From Pseudomonadota bacterium (GTDB taxonomy: Bacteria > Myxococcota > Myxococcia > Myxococcales > Myxococcaceae), in the NCBI GenBank assembly GCA_023426545.1, contig JAFAAN010000071.1, positions 20,581 through 84,580 on the forward strand: DNA of 64,000 nt. Reading direction: 5' to 3'. This document shows positions 1 through 9,123 of the stretch, one piece after another. The translations under genes and the position numbers were made by a program. How positions within the stretch are numbered: the stretch's first letter is position 1; every line of letters begins with the position of its first letter. The notes beneath the pieces were generated by a model. It was not told the origin of the DNA. It saw only the letters and a program-made list of their open reading frames with translations, and did no database searches.

Positions 1-2
1 CC

Positions 3-113
3 GGGACGAGCCCCCCGTTGGGAAGCGCTGGTGGAATGCCAGACAGCCGGGCGCCGGAGGCCCGAGCCATCCCTGGCTACGTGCCGGGCGTACGTGTCGA
101 CCTGACGGCGTGA
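3..113 (+). CDS. C-terminal tail of an upstream gene (partial)
   Basis: An open frame with no stop runs from the window edge to a TGA at 111-113 and ends in residues PGYVPGVRVDLTA. It stops 9 bp before the stop of the convergent kinase gene, which is ordinary gene spacing. Only about 36 codons are visible, rich in Gly, Pro and Ala, so no function can be assigned. It could equally be a chance open frame, because long stop-free frames are common at this GC content. Confidence 0.3.
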   Translation, partial: GTSPPLGSAGGMPDSRAPEARAIPGYVPGVRVDLTA

Positions 114-122
114 GGGGGCGCG

Positions 123-1535
123 CTACTCGCGCCTGAGCAGGACGGTGAGGGTTCCCGGGGCAGCCTCGCGGGGGCTCCCCAGGGAGATGCCTCGGAGCAC
201 CTTGTCGACGCACCGGGCAAGGGCGAGCGGCTGCTGCGGGGGCGTCCGCGCCTCGAGCACGACGCCGTCCGCGGAGTAGTCCAGCGCGTAGGTATCTTGC
301 CGGCAGGTTGTGTCCTCGCCCACGCGGGCGTAGCACCGGGCCAGCGCCGGCGCGTGCGCTTCGATGGACTCCGCAATCCAGCCTTCGCTGTATCCGTGGG
401 GGGGCGGTGCTCCGCTGCCTTCACCGGTGAGGCGTGGCGCCTCGACCACCCGGATGAGGGCGCGCTCGTCGGCGGGCGTCATGTTCGAGGCCGCGAAGAC
501 GAGGCCGCCCGTGGTGGCGAGGCCCACACCCAGGGCGCCGCCCACCATGAGGAGGGTCTGCAGGCGTGCGGGAGGGGGCGTGACGTCCGAGGGCGCCGCC
601 TCGGACGCCGGGGCTTCCTTCGTGGCGGCCACGGCGGCGAGCTCGGCGACAGGGCGCGCGGGAGCCGGGATGGGGGCGGCGTGGGTCCAGGGCTCCAGCG
701 CCTGGGCCAGCGCCCGGGCATTCTCGAAGCGCTCGGCCGGGTCCTTCATCAGCGTGCGCTCCACCACCAGGGAGAAGCCCTCCGGCACCTCCGAGCGCAC
801 GCCACTGAGCGGCGTGGGCACCTGGACCAGGATGGCGGAGAGCAGGGCCACGTTGTCCGCCACGTCGATGGGACGCCGTCCGGTCATCATCTGGTACAGG
901 CAGGCGCCCAGCGAGTAGATGTCCGCGCGTCCGTCCACGGGGCGGCAGCGGACCTGCTCCGGGGCCATGTACGACGGCGTTCCCACCCAGGCGCCGGACT
1001 CCGTGCCCAGCGCGGTGGCGTCGTCCTCGTGCATGAGCCGCGCGACGCCGAAGTCCAGCACCTTCACCTGGATGTCCGCCGTCCCCGTGTCGACGAGGAA
1101 GATGTTGTCGGGCTTGATGTCGCGGTGGATGACGCCCGCCTCGTGCGCCGCCGCCAGCGCGGAGGCCACCTGGCGCGCGATGGTCGCCGCGCGCGCCACG
1201 GGCAGGGGACCTTCCTTCTTCAGCAGCGACTTCAGCGTCTGCCCCTGGAGCAGCTCCATCACCAGGAAGGGCGGCTCATCCGGCCCGTCGTGGAAGTCCA
1301 TCACCTCGACGATGTGCGGGTGCTTCACCTCCGCCGTGGCCTGGGCCTCGCGGCGGAAGCGCGCGTGTACGGCGGGCACTCCGATGAGGTGTTGCTGGAG
1401 CACCTTGACGGCGACGGAGCGGCCCTCGTCCAGCTGCTCAGCCTCGTAGACCGTGCCCATCCCCCCTACGCCAATCCTCCGGCGCAGTTGATACCTCTGC
1501 CCCAGCACCGTATCGATCAAGGATGAGCGACTCAT
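123..1535 (-). CDS. Membrane-anchored Ser/Thr protein kinase (PASTA-less, PknB-like)
   Basis: Eukaryote-type protein kinase of 470 residues that phosphorylates Ser/Thr on unknown targets. The glycine loop IGVGGMGTVYEAE is at about 21-33, the ATP lysine at K44 (VAVK), the catalytic HRDIKPDN at 137-144, DFG at 161-163, and the activation segment ends in GTPSYMAPEQ at about 185-194. A Pro/Ala linker and one membrane segment (about 326-349) follow, so the kinase is cytoplasmic with about 120 residues outside. That outer part holds several Cys and resembles the C-terminal segments of myxobacterial AgmX/TonB-like proteins (weak). I start at the ATG encoding MSRSSLID rather than 22 codons upstream, because the kinase fold begins there and a TATACA hexamer lies 9 nt before it. 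No PASTA repeats are seen. Family call is certain; substrate unknown. Confidence 0.93.
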   Translation of the reverse strand: MSRSSLIDTVLGQRYQLRRRIGVGGMGTVYEAEQLDEGRSVAVKVLQQHLIGVPAVHARFRREAQATAEVKHPHIVEVMDFHDGPDEPPFLVMELLQGQTLKSLLKKEGPLPVARAATIARQVASALAAAHEAGVIHRDIKPDNIFLVDTGTADIQVKVLDFGVARLMHEDDATALGTESGAWVGTPSYMAPEQVRCRPVDGRADIYSLGACLYQMMTGRRPIDVADNVALLSAILVQVPTPLSGVRSEVPEGFSLVVERTLMKDPAERFENARALAQALEPWTHAAPIPAPARPVAELAAVAATKEAPASEAAPSDVTPPPARLQTLLMVGGALGVGLATTGGLVFAASNMTPADERALIRVVEAPRLTGEGSGAPPPHGYSEGWIAESIEAHAPALARCYARVGEDTTCRQDTYALDYSADGVVLEARTPPQQPLALARCVDKVLRGISLGSPREAAPGTLTVLLRRE

Positions 1536-1947
1536 GACGCAACGTGTATACCCGAGCCTGAAGAAGAACGTTGGCGCCCATCCACCCGATGACGGATGCA
1601 TGTGCCGTTGATTTCGCGGAAGGCCCTTCGCTCAGCGACCTGTCGGGATTGTAATTGTTTCAGGAGCTTCGTGGCACTGTTTCACCCGGGGTAGCGGTGA
1701 CCCTTCATGGGTGGAGCCGCTTCGGGCGTGGCCCGTCGTGCTTCGGCCGCGGAGGTCTCCGAGCGGGTGGCGACGGGCGCGCGATTTCCTCTCAATCATT
1801 GGGCTTTATCGATTTCTGAGACGGGATTCGCGAGGGGATTCCTGGACTTGGAGGGACTTGGCCGGGGTGTGCGCTCTCTCCGTACTGGGCCATTGACGTG
1901 GGAAGGTCCGCTCATTTCGATCGCCCCGCACTTGCGAGGGAGTCGGC
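1536..1947. other. Divergent intergenic region
   Basis: About 410 bp between the divergent kinase and thioredoxin/MORN genes. It holds the kinase -10 hexamer and an AT-richer stretch at about 1780-1825 that may carry the promoter of the plus-strand pair. The perfect TGGCAC at about 1671-1676 lacks a TTGC at -12 spacing, so I do not call a sigma-54 site. No coding-like frame is convincing. Confidence 0.5.
1545..1550 (-). promoter_or_regulatory. -10 hexamer TATACA of the kinase gene
   Basis: TATACA on the minus strand ends 9 nt before the kinase ATG at 1535. No Shine-Dalgarno sequence lies between, so transcription would start at or next to the ATG (leaderless). No convincing -35 box is seen. 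Confidence 0.4.
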
Positions 1948-4245
1948 GTGGCAGGACAGACGGTGGAATTGACCCAGGAGAACTTTGACCGCGTCACCGG
2001 GGGCCCCGGTTTGTGCGTGGTGGACTTCTGGGCGGAGTGGTGTGGCCCCTGCCGCGGTTTCGCGCCGACCTTCGAGGCGGCCGCGAAGCAGTTCCCGGGC
2101 ATCACCTTCGGGAAGCTCGACACGGAGGCGCAGGAGGAGGTCTCCAGCCGCATGGAGATCCAGTCCCTCCCCACGCTGGTGGCCTTCAAGGAGGGGGTCG
2201 AGGTCCGGCGCGCTTCGGGCGCGATGTCCGCCGCGTCGTTCGTGAGCTGGCTGAGCAAGCTGGACTCGGTGGACCTCGCCGTCGAGCAGCAGCGGGCCGC
2301 GAACCGGAAGCTGACGGAGGAGGGGATGCCACCGCCGGGTGTGCCGCCCGAGGCCGAGTGGGATGCAGGGGATGAGGAGTGGTGCTTTGGCGGCACCGAC
2401 GACGAGGGCGAGAAGCACGGGCCGTGGAAGTTCTGGCGCGCCGATGGAACCCTCTGCAACGAGTGCATCTTCGTCCACGGCAAGCCCCACGGGCCCTTCA
2501 AGCGCTTCCATGAGAACGGGGAGGTGTCCCAGGACGGCGCGTTCGAGCAGGGGGACCTGCATGGGCCGCGCACCTGGTACGCGTCAGACGCGTTCACCAC
2601 CGAGCGGATGCACGAGAACGGCGTCAGCGAGAAGGTCCGCAAGACGGTGATGGTCTATTCGCGGGGCCGCGTGGTGCAGGTGCTGCACTTCAACGGCGAC
2701 GGCGAGCGCGTGGTGCCCAGCACCGGTGAGTCGTATCCCGTGAGGCCCACGAACCTGCCGGAGACGGCCGAGTTCCGGGAAGACCTGGACCAGTGGGCCT
2801 CCGTCGCGGTCAACGCGGAAGGCGAGCGCCACGGCCTGTGCCGGTTCTGGGACCGGGAGGGGCAGTTCCTCTGGGAGAGTGAGTTCCAGGAGGGCCGTCG
2901 CCATGGGCGCTACCGTTCTCGCGCGGACCAGGAGTACGCGGACGCCCGCGTGCGGCTCGACGAGGGGGAGATGGCGGACGACCTCGCCTGCGGCACATGG
3001 AAGTTGCTGGATGCCTCGGGGACGGTCGTGGCCACGCGGGACCTGGGCGTGGCCCAGGACCATGACACGCTCGAGGACTCCTCGGTGTTCACGAACCTGC
3101 CGAAGCACGCGGCGGAGTGGCGCGAGTTCGCCGAGCAGGCGCGGGCCGAGCGGCGCCATCGGGAGGCGCTGTTGGCCATGGCGCGTGTCAGCGCGGTGAC
3201 GCTGGAGGTGGCGCCGTTGAAGGCCTGGTTGGAGGCGCTCACGCTCCCTCGCGCCGAGGCGAGCGCCCGCACGCACGCGGAGGGCGTGGTGGAGGACGCG
3301 GGCGATGACCGGGCCGCGCTGGCGGATGCCCTCGTGCGTGGGGCGGACGCCGCCACCGTGTTCCGGGCCCTGGCGGTGCTGCATGACCAGCAAGACCGGC
3401 CCCGCGCGGCGCTGGACTTCATCCTGGCCGCGATGCTGCTGGCGCCGGAGCGCTCGGCATACCTCTTCACCCGGGCCCTCATCCTGGCGAACCTGGGGCT
3501 GGGGGAGCAGATGCAGAAGGACGCGGAGGCGCTGGCTCCCGCCGAGCCGGATTCGGCGCAGTTCCTGTCAACGTACGGGCGGGCCCTGTTTCCGCGTTTC
3601 GAGTTCTGGGCGGGGCGCGAGCCTTCCCACTGCACGTTCGAGGAGGTCCCGGATGGGCCCGCGAAGACGCTCGACGCGGTGCAGGCGGTGGTTCGCAAGT
3701 ACGCCACGCGGCTCCAGTCGTTGCGCGAGGAGATTCTGTCGCGCTTCAAGCCCGGCGTGGACGTGCCCTGGCTGCCGCCGGACGTGTCGTCGCTGCTGCC
3801 GGACGGGCCCGTCGAACTGGAGGAGACGGAGCACGAGCTGGAGGACGGCGACTCGGTGGCCATCGACGAGACGCTGTCCGTGACGGGGATGGGGCTGCCC
3901 GCGCTGTCCCGGGCCGTTCGCGGAGACTGGAGCGCGCTGATCTGGCTCCTGTGGGCATGCGGGGAGCAGTCGGTCCGGATGCCTCGGGAGCTGGCGCCTC
4001 CGGCCGACTTCGGTCAGGCGGCGGGGCAGGCGACGCAGCGGCTGTGGCAGTGCCGGAGCCGGCGCGCCCGTGGTGGCATCGACCCGGATTTGCCAACATT
4101 CGAGTTCGAAGGGGTCGCCCTCCAGGAGCTGCATCCCAACCTGGTAGGGATTGCCGAGGAGCAGTACGCGGAGATGCAGGCGATGTTCTTCTGGCTGACC
4201 GAGGCGGACCACGTCTCGCCGTGGCAGGACAATCTGAGGGGCTAG
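1948..4245 (+). CDS. Thioredoxin-MORN-TPR multidomain protein
   Basis: A 765-residue protein with an unusual domain order. Residues 1-105 are a thioredoxin fold with the redox motif WAEWCGPCRGF (Cys at about 34 and 37) and the cis-Pro segment SLPTLVAF. Residues about 140-330 contain MORN_2/YwqK-like repeats such as GPWKFWRADG, GPFKRFHENG and GLCRFWDREG. The rest is helical and TPR-like (two alpha-helical repeats near 475-520), followed by an acidic tail. No signal peptide, so cytoplasmic. The start is GTG with GAGGG 7 nt upstream. It is followed 3 bp later by an FHA gene, so the two are almost certainly co-transcribed. The thioredoxin call is certain; the overall role is unknown. Confidence 0.85.
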   Translation: MAGQTVELTQENFDRVTGGPGLCVVDFWAEWCGPCRGFAPTFEAAAKQFPGITFGKLDTEAQEEVSSRMEIQSLPTLVAFKEGVEVRRASGAMSAASFVSWLSKLDSVDLAVEQQRAANRKLTEEGMPPPGVPPEAEWDAGDEEWCFGGTDDEGEKHGPWKFWRADGTLCNECIFVHGKPHGPFKRFHENGEVSQDGAFEQGDLHGPRTWYASDAFTTERMHENGVSEKVRKTVMVYSRGRVVQVLHFNGDGERVVPSTGESYPVRPTNLPETAEFREDLDQWASVAVNAEGERHGLCRFWDREGQFLWESEFQEGRRHGRYRSRADQEYADARVRLDEGEMADDLACGTWKLLDASGTVVATRDLGVAQDHDTLEDSSVFTNLPKHAAEWREFAEQARAERRHREALLAMARVSAVTLEVAPLKAWLEALTLPRAEASARTHAEGVVEDAGDDRAALADALVRGADAATVFRALAVLHDQQDRPRAALDFILAAMLLAPERSAYLFTRALILANLGLGEQMQKDAEALAPAEPDSAQFLSTYGRALFPRFEFWAGREPSHCTFEEVPDGPAKTLDAVQAVVRKYATRLQSLREEILSRFKPGVDVPWLPPDVSSLLPDGPVELEETEHELEDGDSVAIDETLSVTGMGLPALSRAVRGDWSALIWLLWACGEQSVRMPRELAPPADFGQAAGQATQRLWQCRSRRARGGIDPDLPTFEFEGVALQELHPNLVGIAEEQYAEMQAMFFWLTEADHVSPWQDNLRG

Positions 4246-4248
4246 GTC

Positions 4249-5442
4249 ATGAAGCGGATTCGTCAGACGATCGAAGTCTCCGAGCCCCTGTGGCGGGCAC
4301 TGGAGTTGATGAGCCGCGACATGGGCGTGGACCAGGATGCGCTGGTGGCGCAGGCCCTGTTCCAGCTCGCGCGCCAGAATGGCTATGTGGCCCCCGAGGT
4401 GGTTCCGCTGAGCGTGGAGGAGGACGTCGCGGCGGGGGCTGGCAACGGGCTGGCCGCGCCAGCCTGCGAGCCCGTGGAGCGGGCCGTTGCGCCTGTGGCC
4501 TTGAGCGTCCAGGTGGCGCCGGCACGCGCGGCCCTGCCTGAGGTGACCGAGGCGCCCGCAGCGACGGAGGCCTTCATCCAGGGGGCGGAGCCTGTGGACG
4601 CGCCGGTGGCGGATGCGGCCTCGGACGAGGCCGCCATCGACGAGCCCGCGACGGAGCCGCCAGGGCGCGACGTGGCGCCGTCGGCTCCTGCGAAGACGCA
4701 CTCGCCGGAGTTGGTGCTCGCGCGGATGCAGGAGATTCTCGCGGAGGTCGAGGCGTCCGTGCAGCCCTCGGAGGGGCTTGCCACGGATTCGCCGGGTGAC
4801 GCGGACGACGACGACGCCGATTCCTACGAGGCGTCCAACGACTCCGATGCGGAGTCCGGCGAGGAGCCAGAGGAGGCGCCTGGCGGGCCGGATGAGGCCC
4901 CCACGGAGGCCGAAGCGATTGACTCGACGCAGGACGTGTCCGGCGACGATCTGGCCGCGGAGCTCGCGGCGCTGGGCGTCGCGGACGACGCTCCCGAGAT
5001 TGCTCAGGCCGCTGCACCAGCGCCCACGCCGATCAGGGCACGTCCACTCTCCGCGCGCCCCATCCCGAAGGTCCGGCCGCCCGATGAGGCCGAGACGATT
5101 TCGGAGGACCCATCCGCGGAGGCCACCAACATCGTGAAGGCTCCGGCTCCGCTGGAGGTCTTCGTGAGGCTGGCACAAGGCTCACCCGTGGCAGTCTCCT
5201 CAGGGCGCTTCACGATTGGCCGAGGTCCTCGCTGCAACCTCGTCGTGCGGTCAGAGCGCGTCTCGCGCGAGCACGCCGTCGTCACCCGGGTGGGGGATGA
5301 GGTCTTCATCGAGGACCTCAACTCCTCGAACGGGACGTGGTTCAACGATGAGCGCATCACACGGCAGCAGGTCTCGGACGGTGACGAGTTCAGGCTCGGC
5401 ACGGAGGCCGTGTTCTTCACGATGCGTCCCGCGGGGGGATGA
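4249..5442 (+). CDS. FHA-domain protein with N-terminal helical segment
   Basis: A 397-residue protein with three parts. The N-terminal 45 residues (RQTIEVSEPLWRALELMSRD) look like a ribbon-helix-helix or similar small helical domain. A long Ala/Glu/Pro-rich acidic linker (about 60-300) is probably disordered. The C-terminal FHA domain (about 303-395) has the phosphothreonine-binding signature: FTIGRG, SREH and NSSNGTWFN. FHA domains bind phosphothreonine peptides, so it is a plausible reader of Ser/Thr kinase signals. A kinase gene lies 2.7 kb upstream on the other strand, but a link is only inference. It starts 3 bp after the thioredoxin-MORN gene stop. Confidence 0.88.
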   Translation: MKRIRQTIEVSEPLWRALELMSRDMGVDQDALVAQALFQLARQNGYVAPEVVPLSVEEDVAAGAGNGLAAPACEPVERAVAPVALSVQVAPARAALPEVTEAPAATEAFIQGAEPVDAPVADAASDEAAIDEPATEPPGRDVAPSAPAKTHSPELVLARMQEILAEVEASVQPSEGLATDSPGDADDDDADSYEASNDSDAESGEEPEEAPGGPDEAPTEAEAIDSTQDVSGDDLAAELAALGVADDAPEIAQAAAPAPTPIRARPLSARPIPKVRPPDEAETISEDPSAEATNIVKAPAPLEVFVRLAQGSPVAVSSGRFTIGRGPRCNLVVRSERVSREHAVVTRVGDEVFIEDLNSSNGTWFNDERITRQQVSDGDEFRLGTEAVFFTMRPAGG

Positions 5443-5465
5443 GGGCGAGAGGCAAGGGCTGACGG

Positions 5466-8462
5466 CTATTCAAGGAGTTGCATCAGGTCCGCACGCGTAA
5501 TCGCCGTGGCGCCCGACGCGCCGCCGAGCGCGGCCTCGAACAGCTCGCGCTTCTTCGCTTGCAGCGTGAGGATCTTCTCCTCGACGGTCCCCTGAGACAC
5601 CAGCCGGTAGACCATCACCGGGCGCTGCTGGCCGATGCGGTGCGCCCGGTCCGCGGCCTGGGCTTCCACGGAGGGGTTCCACCACGGGTCCACGAGGAAG
5701 ACGTGGTCCGCCGCCGTGAGGTTGAGCCCCGTGGCGCCCGCCTTGAGCGAAATCAACATCACGGGCGGGCCCTTCGGGGCCTGGAAGGACGCCGCCACCG
5801 CGCCGCGGTTGGCCGTGCTGCCGTCCAGCCGGATGAAGCCGATGTCCGCCTCCTGGAGCGCGGGCTCGATGAGGTCCAGCATGGACGTCCACTGTGAGAA
5901 GACGAGCGCCTTGTGCCCGTCATCCACTGCGGTCACCAGCGCCTCGACCAAAGCCTGGACCTTGGAGGAGGTCTTCGCCTGCTGGCCCGGCACCAGGGCC
6001 GGGTGGCATGCCGCCTGCCGGAGCCGCAGCAGCGCCTCCAGCGCCTTCAGCACGCTGCCGCCTGCTTCGAGCTGGGACACCACTTCCTCGCGCGTCGCAG
6101 CGTAGACGGCGTCGTAGACGGCGCGCTCCCGGTCCGTGAGCGTGACGTGGCGCACGGCGTCCGTGCGAGGTGGCAGCTCGGGTGCCACGTCTCGCTTGAG
6201 CCTGCGCAGGATGAAGGGCCGGATGCGCGCCCGCAGCCGCTCCGCCGCGCCCTTGTGGTTGTCCGCCACCGGCCGGGCCCAGCGGTCCTCGAACTCCTTC
6301 CGGCCGCCGAGCAGGCCCTGGTTGGTGAAGTGCATCAAGCTCCAGAGCTCATCGAGCCGGTTCTCGATGGGCGTGCCACTCAGCGCCAGCTTGAAGTCCG
6401 CCTGCAAGCCATACGCGGCGCGCGCCACCTGGCTGTCGGGATTCTTGATGGCCTGGGCCTCGTCCAGCACGACGGTGGTCCACTGCTTCGCGCCCAGGAC
6501 CTCCGCGTCCAACCGCATCAAGGCATACGTCGTCAACGTCACGTCGGCGGACTCGTCCAGCGAGCGGCCAGGGCCGTGATACACGGAGACCTTCAGCGAG
6601 GGACGGAAGCGCTTCACCTCCGCCTCCCAGTTGGGCAGCACGCTCGTGGGCGCCACCACCAGCGTGCCGGGCCCCAGCGTGCAGATGGTCTGCAGTGTCT
6701 TGCCCAGCCCCATGTCGTCCGCGAGCACGCCGCCCAGGCCCGCCTGCCGCAGGAACGTGAGCCAGCTCACGCCCTGGAGCTGATACGCGCGCAGCGTCGC
6801 CGTGAGGTCCGCCGGGAGCCGCGGTTCCGGCAGCCGCTCGAAGCCCTGCACCAGGGGCGCGAGCCGCTCCAGCCCCGGCGGGGACGGGTGCTCCAGGGCC
6901 TCGCAGAGGCCGGTGAGCTGGGGGATGGCGTGGTTGGCGAGTCGCCCATCCCGGCCCCGGGCGGCCAGCAGGTCCGCCACGCGTTGGCCGTGGGACTTCA
7001 GCCACTCCGCGGGCAGGGGCGCCCAGCCGCCGCCTTCCAACGGCACGAGCCCGAGCCCTTCCTCCCACGCCCGGAGGACCGCCGCCGCGTCGACGGAGCG
7101 GGGCGAGTCCCGCTCCTCGCCCTCGACCTGGAAGTCGAACGAGAAGCCCACGTGCGGCACGCCCGACTCGGCCGCGCCCGGGTCCACCTTGAGCACCGGG
7201 CGGAGCTGGACGTTCGGGTTCGTCACCACGGCGGCCCCGTCGCCCGTGAGGCCGCCACGCCAGCGCCGCAGCTTGTCGGCGAGCTGGACGGCCTCCTTGC
7301 CCTGCACTGTCACGCGCCGGCCGGGCGCCATGTTCAGCTCATCGCGGAGTTGATGGATGAGCAGCTGCTCCGCGGCCTCGTCGCGTACGGGAGCCGCGCC
7401 CCGCAGGTACACCATGCGCCCGCTGTCGATGCGCACGGAGGGCGGGGAGCCATACACCAGCGTGGGCAGCACCGAGAGGCCCGTGTCGAGCTGGTTCAGC
7501 TCCAGGGAGATGCGAGGCTTCAGCGTGCGGTCGATGGGCGGCAGCCGCTGGCTTCGCACATCCACCGGCATGCGCCGGGCGATGTCTGGCAGCACCTTGC
7601 CCGTCAGGTCTCCCATCTGGTGGGGCGCGAAGGCGCGCTCCTGCGGCAGCTTCTCCAGCCATGCCCCCGTGAGCGCCTGCTCTCCCAGGGGACAGAGCGT
7701 GCCGCCGCACAGCGCGATGCCGGCGCTCACCACCTCGGTGAGGCGCGGGTCCTTCGCCACCTTGAGCACCGTGTTCTCGCCGCGGTCCTCCACGGTGACG
7801 TGAGGCATCAGGGGCTCGCTCGTCACCGAGACCAGCGCGCCATCGAAGAGCACGGTGCGCGCCGGCTCCAGCGCGCGCAGGAGCGCGGTGAGCCGCTCGG
7901 GCGGAAGCGCGCCCCGGGTGGGCTTCATCAGGAGCTTGTCCGCGACGAGGTCGCAGGGCTCCACCTGGATGCGGGCCGCTTCCACGGGGTTGGTCAGCAG
8001 CGACGCCAGGCTGCGCGCCAGCAGCCGCGCGGTGTTGTCCGGCCGCGCCAGCAGCCGTTCGAGCTGAAGGCCGCCATCCACGCGCTTGAAGCGGTACACC
8101 ATGCGCTCGGGCTTCGGTGTGCCTCCTGCCGGAGCCACGGGCCGGGTGGCGGGGGCGGCCGTGCGCGGCGGCGCGGAGGGGCGCCGTGTCATCGACTGAT
8201 GGAGGACCAGCGCCGCCGCCACCACATGCTCGCAGGGGTCCACCCGGCCGCGGCAATCACACTCCCAGATGGCTTCATCCAGGTAGAGCACCGTCTTCAC
8301 GGGAGCGGGCCGGCCGGCGATGCGGACGCGCAGCACGGCCTCTTCGTCGTCCACGGACTGCACCGAGACAGCGCCAGCGCGAGCGAGGCCCGTGCCGGCA
8401 GACCAGGTGTCCGGGCGCGCTTCCTCCCGGACGGCATCGAGCAGCTCCGCGGTCGCAGACAT
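5466..8462 (-). CDS. SWIM zinc-finger SNF2-family helicase/ATPase
   Basis: A 998-residue Swi2/Snf2 ATPase. The N-terminal SWIM zinc finger has CDCRG...CEHV ligands (C68, C70, C77, H79), likely for nucleic acid or protein binding. The SNF2 core starts near residue 540: the Walker A box DDMGLGKT is near 580 and the Walker B DEAQ near 666. The helicase C-terminal domain carries SLKAGATGLNLT and QAADRAHRIGQ near the end. Such proteins translocate on duplex DNA and remodel protein-DNA complexes; several bacterial members affect transcription or repair. It is convergent with the FHA gene (23 bp apart) and divergent from the antiporter. The start codon has only a weak AGG upstream. Family certain, target unknown. 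Confidence 0.93.
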   Translation of the reverse strand: MSATAELLDAVREEARPDTWSAGTGLARAGAVSVQSVDDEEAVLRVRIAGRPAPVKTVLYLDEAIWECDCRGRVDPCEHVVAAALVLHQSMTRRPSAPPRTAAPATRPVAPAGGTPKPERMVYRFKRVDGGLQLERLLARPDNTARLLARSLASLLTNPVEAARIQVEPCDLVADKLLMKPTRGALPPERLTALLRALEPARTVLFDGALVSVTSEPLMPHVTVEDRGENTVLKVAKDPRLTEVVSAGIALCGGTLCPLGEQALTGAWLEKLPQERAFAPHQMGDLTGKVLPDIARRMPVDVRSQRLPPIDRTLKPRISLELNQLDTGLSVLPTLVYGSPPSVRIDSGRMVYLRGAAPVRDEAAEQLLIHQLRDELNMAPGRRVTVQGKEAVQLADKLRRWRGGLTGDGAAVVTNPNVQLRPVLKVDPGAAESGVPHVGFSFDFQVEGEERDSPRSVDAAAVLRAWEEGLGLVPLEGGGWAPLPAEWLKSHGQRVADLLAARGRDGRLANHAIPQLTGLCEALEHPSPPGLERLAPLVQGFERLPEPRLPADLTATLRAYQLQGVSWLTFLRQAGLGGVLADDMGLGKTLQTICTLGPGTLVVAPTSVLPNWEAEVKRFRPSLKVSVYHGPGRSLDESADVTLTTYALMRLDAEVLGAKQWTTVVLDEAQAIKNPDSQVARAAYGLQADFKLALSGTPIENRLDELWSLMHFTNQGLLGGRKEFEDRWARPVADNHKGAAERLRARIRPFILRRLKRDVAPELPPRTDAVRHVTLTDRERAVYDAVYAATREEVVSQLEAGGSVLKALEALLRLRQAACHPALVPGQQAKTSSKVQALVEALVTAVDDGHKALVFSQWTSMLDLIEPALQEADIGFIRLDGSTANRGAVAASFQAPKGPPVMLISLKAGATGLNLTAADHVFLVDPWWNPSVEAQAADRAHRIGQQRPVMVYRLVSQGTVEEKILTLQAKKRELFEAALGGASGATAITRADLMQLLE

Positions 8463-9123
8463 ACGAGGCCTGCTTCCCTATCCCCATGCCGCGCCTCGCG
8501 CAACCCGGGCCGCGCTTCAGGAGGGCCGCGAAAGCAGGGGCGAGCCCCGTGCATTCAGGGCGTGGTCGGTCGGGCGCATTCTCTTCTTGCACCATCGGCA
8601 TGTTGTAGTTGGAGCCCCAATTGATGCCCCCCCCAGACGCACCTGGCGATGGTGGGGACCCACCGCGCGGCCCGGGCGAATGAGCGAGCGGGCGGCCTCG
8701 TCGGGGGTGAAGCCATACGTCAGTCGAAGTCCCCGGTTGGAGAAGGCCGGGCCTGGGGGTGACGCCGTTGTGACCTTGCGCTCCTGCGCCCCCAGGCCAT
8801 CCATCAGCTCTGTCCATGGGGCGCGACTGCCCCCCATTCCCGTGCCGCTCCCTCGGTTGCTCGAATCGACGTATTGCGTTGCTTCCTCGAAATGGTGCTT
8901 GGCGAGAGCACATTTTTTTGTCGGTCGCTGATGTGATGAGGGTTGGGGACGAGCCCACGGCATTGTAGATTGGCGTCTGGCTGAGGTTCGCGGCGGGGCT
9001 GCGTGCGTCGGCTCCTGACCACCCATGACCGAACGGTGTTCGAGGCTTCCGCCCAAGGGCTGGGTTCCTCGCCGCGCCAAACTTCAAGCCTCCTCCAAGG
9101 GGGTTCCCAGGGAGAAATCCGCC
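8463..9123. other. 661-bp divergent intergenic region
   Basis: It separates the SNF2 gene from the antiporter gene. A hairpin followed by T7 lies at 8891-8919. The minus-strand frame at about 8660-8835 has about 80% third-position GC (encoding TYGFTPDEAARSLIR) but breaks at a run of eight C at about 8627-8634 and has no credible start or stop, so it may be a gene remnant. I see no intact gene. Confidence 0.4.
8891..8919 (+). terminator. Weak intrinsic terminator hairpin with T7
   Basis: GTGCT at 8895-8899 pairs with AGCAC at 8907-8911 across a 7-nt loop. AAT/ATT extends the stem with one bulged G, and seven T follow at 8913-8919. The orientation implies a plus-strand transcript ending here, yet no plus-strand gene lies just upstream. 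It may end a short RNA or shield the antiporter from read-through. Confidence 0.35.

Noticed and set aside
1620..1700. A sigma-54 promoter upstream of the thioredoxin-MORN gene
   Set aside because: TGGCAC is present but TTGC does not follow at the required spacing.
8517..9080. A 187-codon minus-strand open frame upstream of the SNF2 gene
   Set aside because: Only part (8660-8835) has coding-like third positions, no good start exists and it changes frame at a run of eight C; at most a remnant.
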